A DNA stretch of 9,410 nt from Anaerolineae bacterium (GTDB taxonomy: Bacteria; Chloroflexota; Anaerolineae; SpSt-600), in contig JAPWUT010000050.1 in the NCBI GenBank assembly GCA_028275425.1, positions 1 to 9,410 of the forward strand, in the 5' to 3' direction. Every line of letters starts with the position of its first letter. Within the stretch, counting starts at the first letter, position 1. The translations under genes were made by a program, and so were the position numbers. The notes under the pieces are model-generated. The model had not been told where the DNA came from. It worked only from the letters and a program-made list of their open reading frames with translations, and did no database searches. This document shows positions 6,512-9,410 of the stretch, piece after piece.

Positions 6512-8131
6512 ATGGCTATGCTCACTTTACAGTGCCAACTGCGTTTTGAGTGCCAAAAGGACCAAGAAGCAGTTTTTCAACTTATGCGCCGCTTCTCGGC
6601 CGCAATGCGCTTCGCCTACCAGCGCCTCCTTGAGGGGGAGAAGGACGGAGACATCATCCGCAGCCTCTACCCCCTCTTCGGCCTAAACTACCTCTATGCC
6701 CACGGCGCACTGACCCAGGCAAAAGCAATCATGTCCTCCCTAAAGGAGCTGGGCCAGAGCCCGAAGAAGGTGGTCTTCGGGGGAAAGAAACTCTTTGAGG
6801 AGCTTTCTCGGAACCACCTTTCCGGAAGGCGAAGGGATAAGCTTCTTAAGAAGTGGAGGGAGCGAAGGCAAGGGATGCTTTTCACCGTGGGCAAGAAGCA
6901 CTCTAAGGGCAACAGAAACCTGAGGCTGGTCTGGGTTGACGGCCGTCTCCTACTTCGCATCACAATCGGAGAAAAACAGTGGGTCTATGCGGAAGTGATA
7001 AGGAGGGTGAAGAAGGAAAGGGATAAGTGGAATGCCTTTTTGGGACGCCTAATGAAGGCAGAGGCCACAGGGGATTGGTTCCCTTACACTGTTACTTTGC
7101 GCCGGAAGGAAGGCAAGCTCTATGCCTTCATCTCCTTTGAGGAAGAGCTACCTCCGGTTTCAATCACCAAAGCCCAAGGAGCAATAGGGATTGACCTCAA
7201 TGCTTTTCCGCAACATATGGCCTGGGCGGAAGTTTCTTCGGATGGGAATTTGGTCTCTCACGGAGCTGTGCCCATCCCCAGCCTTTCCGGGAAGCCCAAG
7301 AAAGTGCGAGATTACATCCTCTGGCTTACGGCCTGGCAGATAGTTCGCCTGGCCAAGGAGAAAGGGAAGGCCATTGCTTTGGAACGCCTTAGGCATATGC
7401 CTAAGGGGGAGCGAGGGGATGGAAGGCCGAAACTTAGGCGTAAGCTTGGAAATTGGGCCTACCGGAGCCTTTTGGAAAAGGTCAAAATCTTGGCCCGGAG
7501 GGAAGGGATTGAGGTTGTTGAAGTGAATCCGGCTTACACTTCGGTCATAGGGGCATTGAAGTATGCACCTCAATTTTTGCTTGATAAGGACCGAGCAGCA
7601 GCTTTTGTGACTGCAAGGCGTGCTCTGGGGTTTGAGGAAAAGATGCCTGAGCATTATGAGCACTTATTAAGTGATGGAGAATTCCTTGGATATGCCGTTG
7701 CCTATTGGGAAGAGAAAGCTGCGGAGCTGAGGGCGAGGAAGAAAGGGGAGAAGAATAGGTGGAAGAGGAATGCGGTTCGGAAGGACTTGGAGAAAGCTAA
7801 AAAGTCCCTTCAGCTTCTTAGGAGCTGGAGGGAGGCTAAAGAAAGTATGGGCGGTGAGCCGGTTTCCCAAGAGACGGCCGACCGATGGAAGGAGCCGGTG
7901 AGGGGCGGGCCTTCGGGCCCGCAAAAAGCTTGGCAAGTCGCCCATGCAGCCCTCGCTGAGCCAATCCTTGGGAGGTCTTTTAGGGACCTTTCTCCCCTGA
8001 GGGCAGTTCTGGTCTTGGGGGATTGGGAGAGGCCAGCGAAGAGGTTAGCTCCTGACCTGGTCCAGGGGCGGGGTTGCCGTCATCCATCAGGCAACACTAT
8101 AGGGGAAGACCAGGAAGCTTGCTTCTGCTAA
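6512..8131 (+). CDS. tnpB: TnpB-like RuvC nuclease, zinc-finger-less type
   Basis: A 539-residue protein of the TnpB superfamily, RNA-guided DNA endonucleases of IS200/IS605 elements and ancestors of Cas12. The RuvC pieces are visible: GIDLN with Asp228, IALERL with Glu291, and DKDRAAAFVTARR with Asp360 at the usual RuvC-III position (Ala362 replaces the common Asn). Between RuvC-II and III it reads VNPAYTSVIGALKYA, where standard TnpB has YTSxxCxxCG. There are no cysteines here at all (only residues 8, 14, 522, 537 and 539), so the zinc finger is absent. This matches the group usually labelled TnpB-related accessory protein (known from memory). A basic helical stretch covers about 400-445 and a long tail follows to 539, making it longer than a standard TnpB of about 400 residues. 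ATG at 6512 has AGG at 6505-6507 four bases upstream; ATG at 6518 is an equally reasonable start. The last four residues, ACFC, and the stop are encoded by the second repeat copy and the old livM tail. The three acidic residues suggest the nuclease could be active. Confidence 0.88.
   Translation: MAMLTLQCQLRFECQKDQEAVFQLMRRFSAAMRFAYQRLLEGEKDGDIIRSLYPLFGLNYLYAHGALTQAKAIMSSLKELGQSPKKVVFGGKKLFEELSRNHLSGRRRDKLLKKWRERRQGMLFTVGKKHSKGNRNLRLVWVDGRLLLRITIGEKQWVYAEVIRRVKKERDKWNAFLGRLMKAEATGDWFPYTVTLRRKEGKLYAFISFEEELPPVSITKAQGAIGIDLNAFPQHMAWAEVSSDGNLVSHGAVPIPSLSGKPKKVRDYILWLTAWQIVRLAKEKGKAIALERLRHMPKGERGDGRPKLRRKLGNWAYRSLLEKVKILARREGIEVVEVNPAYTSVIGALKYAPQFLLDKDRAAAFVTARRALGFEEKMPEHYEHLLSDGEFLGYAVAYWEEKAAELRARKKGEKNRWKRNAVRKDLEKAKKSLQLLRSWREAKESMGGEPVSQETADRWKEPVRGGPSGPQKAWQVAHAALAEPILGRSFRDLSPLRAVLVLGDWERPAKRLAPDLVQGRGCRHPSGNTIGEDQEACFC
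7905..8114 (+). ncRNA. Candidate omega-RNA (reRNA) scaffold overlapping the 3' end of the TnpB-like gene
   Basis: TnpB guide RNAs are known to come from the 3' end of the tnpB gene and the right end of the element, with the guide taken from the flanking DNA. Here that region holds a run of stem-loops found by eye: 7905-7922 (7-bp stem closed by a C(UUCG)G tetraloop), 7973-7989 (AGGTC/GACCT), 8009-8036 (CTGGTC/GGCCAG with one wobble), 8042-8058 (7 pairs with one wobble, 3-nt loop) and 8073-8095 (GTTGCC/GGCAAC, 11-nt loop). The 5' boundary is unknown and may lie further upstream. The guide would begin near 8115-8124 and read into the old livM tail. Structure is seen; identity as omega-RNA is inference from family and position. 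Confidence 0.5.
8073..8095 (+). repeat. Right-end stem-loop of the TnpB element
   Basis: GTTGCC (8073-8078) and GGCAAC (8090-8095) form a perfect 6-bp stem with an 11-nt loop, about 20-28 nt inside the inferred right end. In IS200/IS605 elements a subterminal hairpin is the site bound by the transposase and the last stem of the guide RNA scaffold, so either role fits. Confidence 0.5.
8115..8123 (+). repeat. Right copy of 9-bp direct repeat flanking the TnpB element
   Basis: AAGCTTGCT, identical to 6428-6436. It overlaps the last codons of the TnpB-like gene in a different frame and marks where livM sequence resumes. Confidence 0.8.
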
Positions 8132-8159
8132 AGCCAATCCTCTAAATCCTGAGAAGTGA
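8115..8159 (+). pseudogene. livM: Detached 3' end of livM
   Basis: In the livM frame this stretch reads KLASAKANPLNPEK and then TGA at 8157-8159. It has no start of its own and follows from codon 353 of livM once the inserted element is removed. The stop lies nine bases before the livG ATG, the normal tight spacing of this operon (also nine bases between livH and livM). It is the displaced original C-terminus; its first part also serves as the end of the TnpB-like gene. Confidence 0.7.
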
Positions 8160-8168
8160 GGGGGGAAG

Positions 8169-8942
8169 ATGCCTATCCTCAAGATAAGGGGCCTTACCCA
8201 TTACTTCGGCGGGTTGCGAGCAGTGCATGATTTCAACTTGGACCTGGAAGAGGGCGAGCTCATAGGGATAATAGGGCCGAACGGTGCCGGAAAAACCACA
8301 GTCTTCAACCTCATAACCGGCGTTTACCGGCCGACCGCTGGGGAGATAATTTTCAACGGGCACAACTTGGTGGGGAAGCGGCCGGAGCAAATTATATCCT
8401 TAGGAATAGCTCGCACTTTCCAGACCCTCCGCCTCTTCAAGAACCTCACCGTCTTAGACAATGTGCGCATTGCCAGGTTCTCAAGGCTTAAATACTCGCC
8501 TGTGGAAGCAATGTTTAAGGTTGGCAATAGAGTGAGGGAGAGCGAGAAGGAAACGCGGCTCAAGTGCTTGGAGCTTTTGGAGATAATGGGCCTGGCTGAT
8601 AAGGCCGATTGGCTGGCTTCCGGGCTCCCATACGGATTGCAGAAGAGGCTGGAGATAGCCAGGGCTTTGGCCAGTGAACCCCGCCTCCTCCTTTTGGACG
8701 AACCAGCCGCGGGGATGAACCCGGCCGAAATCTCAGAGCTTATGGAGCTTATCCAGTGGATTCGCCGGGAGTTCGGCCTTACCATAATCCTCATAGAGCA
8801 CCAAATGAAAGTAGTCATGGGAATTTGCGAGAGGATAAAGGTGCTGGACTTCGGGGAAACCATAGCCGAGGGACCTCCGGCTGAAATCCAGAACAACCCC
8901 AGGGTTATTGAGGCCTATCTTGGGGAGGAGGCAGTGGTATGA
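8169..8942 (+). CDS. livG: Branched-chain amino acid ABC transporter ATP-binding protein LivG
   Basis: A 257-residue cytoplasmic ATPase that, with LivF, drives LivHM by ATP hydrolysis. All nucleotide-binding motifs are intact: Walker A GPNGAGKTT (36-44), Q-loop Gln85 in ARTFQTLRLF, the LivG-type signature LPYGLQKRLE (153-162) in place of LSGGQ, Walker B LLLLDEP (173-179) followed by AAGMNP, and the H-loop His211 in LIEHQM. The LPYG signature and the C-terminal NNPRVIEAYLGEE separate LivG from LivF. The G-rich stretch at 8160-8165 with AAG gives a ribosome binding site just before the ATG. It is now 37 nt downstream of the TnpB-like gene instead of nine from livM, so its translation no longer follows directly on livM. 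It overlaps livF by four bases. Confidence 0.96.
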   Translation: MPILKIRGLTHYFGGLRAVHDFNLDLEEGELIGIIGPNGAGKTTVFNLITGVYRPTAGEIIFNGHNLVGKRPEQIISLGIARTFQTLRLFKNLTVLDNVRIARFSRLKYSPVEAMFKVGNRVRESEKETRLKCLELLEIMGLADKADWLASGLPYGLQKRLEIARALASEPRLLLLDEPAAGMNPAEISELMELIQWIRREFGLTIILIEHQMKVVMGICERIKVLDFGETIAEGPPAEIQNNPRVIEAYLGEEAVV

Positions 8943-9410
8943 AAGGGGATATCTTGCTCAAGGTGGAGGATTTGCACGTATCTTATGGGGCAATCAGGGC
9001 CCTCAAAGGCATTTCCTTTGAGGTCAGGGAAGGAGAAATTGTGACTCTCATCGGAGCTAACGGGGCCGGGAAGTCCACAACCCTTAGGGCCATATCCCGC
9101 CTTGTCCCTTACGAGGGGAGGATTGTGTTTGATGGTGTGGACCTCAAAAATGTCCCCCCGCATAAAGTGGTGGAGATGGGGATATCGCATGTGCCGGAGG
9201 GGAGGGGAATTTTCGCTAACCTTACGGTCATGGAAAACCTTAAGCTGGCCACCTGGGCCAGGAAGGACCACAAAGAGATAAAAAGGGACTACGAGAGGGT
9301 TTTCGCCCTCTTCCCCCGCCTCGCTGAAAGGAAGAACCAGTTGGCCGGGACTCTGTCAGGAGGGGAGCAGCAGATGTTGGCGGTCGGCAGGGCTTTGATG
9401 AGCCGTGGCC
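8939..9410 (+). CDS. livF: Branched-chain amino acid ABC transporter ATP-binding protein LivF, 3' end beyond window
   Basis: The ATG at 8939 overlaps the livG stop as ATGA, with GGGGAGGAGG just upstream at 8921-8930, so the two ATPases are translationally coupled. The 157 codons present include DLHVSYGAIRALKGISF, Walker A GANGAGKST (39-47), the Q-loop region where LivF has ISHVPEGRGIFANLTVMENL, and the signature LSGGEQQ (139-145) followed by MLAVGRALMSRG. The HVPEGRGIF block is characteristic of LivF. Walker B and the H-loop lie outside the window. It completes the LivKHMGF set. Confidence 0.95.
   Translation, partial: MKGDILLKVEDLHVSYGAIRALKGISFEVREGEIVTLIGANGAGKSTTLRAISRLVPYEGRIVFDGVDLKNVPPHKVVEMGISHVPEGRGIFANLTVMENLKLATWARKDHKEIKRDYERVFALFPRLAERKNQLAGTLSGGEQQMLAVGRALMSRG

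Larger units (their letters stand above)
6437..8123 (+). mobile_element. TnpB-only insertion element (IS200/IS605- or IS1341-type) inserted in the 3' end of livM
   Basis: The element is bounded by AAGCTTGCT on both sides; one unit (insert plus one repeat copy) is 1687 bp. Removing it restores livM in frame to a stop at 8157-8159, nine bases before the livG start, which is the evidence that this DNA is an insertion. It carries one gene, a TnpB-like protein, and no Y1 or serine recombinase, so movement would need a transposase supplied from elsewhere. IS605-family elements normally leave no target duplication. The 9-bp repeat may therefore include part of the element's own right-end signal or reflect another mechanism, and the exact ends within the repeat cannot be placed. 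Near the right end is a 6-bp hairpin at 8073-8095; the left end (6437-6511) has only weak structure, including GGTAG at 6437-6441 and CTACC at 6497-6501. Confidence 0.72.

Noticed and set aside
6512..8131. Nuclease-dead TnpB-like repressor (TldR) controlling the transporter
   Set aside because: All three RuvC acidic residues appear intact and the gene sits in a fresh-looking insertion, so a dead repressor is not supported by the sequence.
6512..8131. Cas12-type CRISPR effector
   Set aside because: No repeat-spacer array or Cas1/Cas2 genes are in the window; the element context fits TnpB.

Overview
The window looks like a chromosomal segment of a moderately GC-rich bacterium. A lipobox-bearing binding protein, sigma70-type promoters and strong Shine-Dalgarno sites all point to Bacteria. 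The gene content (a high-quality Liv branched-chain amino acid transporter, NERD-like small membrane proteins, and large proteins with carboxypeptidase-regulatory-like repeats) is what I would expect from a thermophilic Chloroflexota (Anaerolineae-like) organism. That taxonomic call is inference from style and has not been shown.

Layout. Positions 1-2940 hold a two-gene minus-strand operon. A small membrane protein with a degenerate NERD-like domain (2236-2940) is followed 14 nt later by a large gene that starts at 2221 and runs off the left edge. The large gene encodes a clan GH-A-like glycoside hydrolase barrel and at least four Ig-like repeats, and it stays open for 740 codons. A good promoter for this operon (TTGACT, 17 nt, TATACT) lies at 2967-2995. 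Positions 2941-3223 are a divergent intergenic region. It also carries the plus-strand promoter (TTGCCT, 17 nt, TATAAT, 3149-3177) for the liv operon.

Positions 3224-9410 hold a plus-strand ABC importer operon in the order livK (binding protein), livH, livM (permeases), an interruption, livG and livF (ATPases; livF is cut by the right edge). LivK captures the substrate outside the membrane, LivH/LivM form the channel and LivG/LivF power it. A GC-rich hairpin followed by a T run sits between livK and livH, a usual way to make more binding protein than permease.

The most interesting feature is the interruption. A roughly 1.69-kb element carrying one TnpB-like gene, with no TnpA in the window, has landed in the 3' end of livM. 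The 9-bp sequence AAGCTTGCT occurs at 6428-6436 in livM and again at 8115-8123. Joining the two copies restores the livM frame through a new tail ending in SAKANPLNPEK and a stop just before the livG ribosome binding site. The present livM therefore has a substituted C-terminus, and the TnpB-like gene takes its last codons and its stop from the old livM tail. The TnpB-like protein keeps the three RuvC acidic residues, lacks the usual zinc finger, and has a long C-terminal extension. The DNA encoding that extension is full of stem-loops, including a C(UUCG)G hairpin, so it is a strong candidate for an overlapping omega-RNA (guide RNA scaffold).
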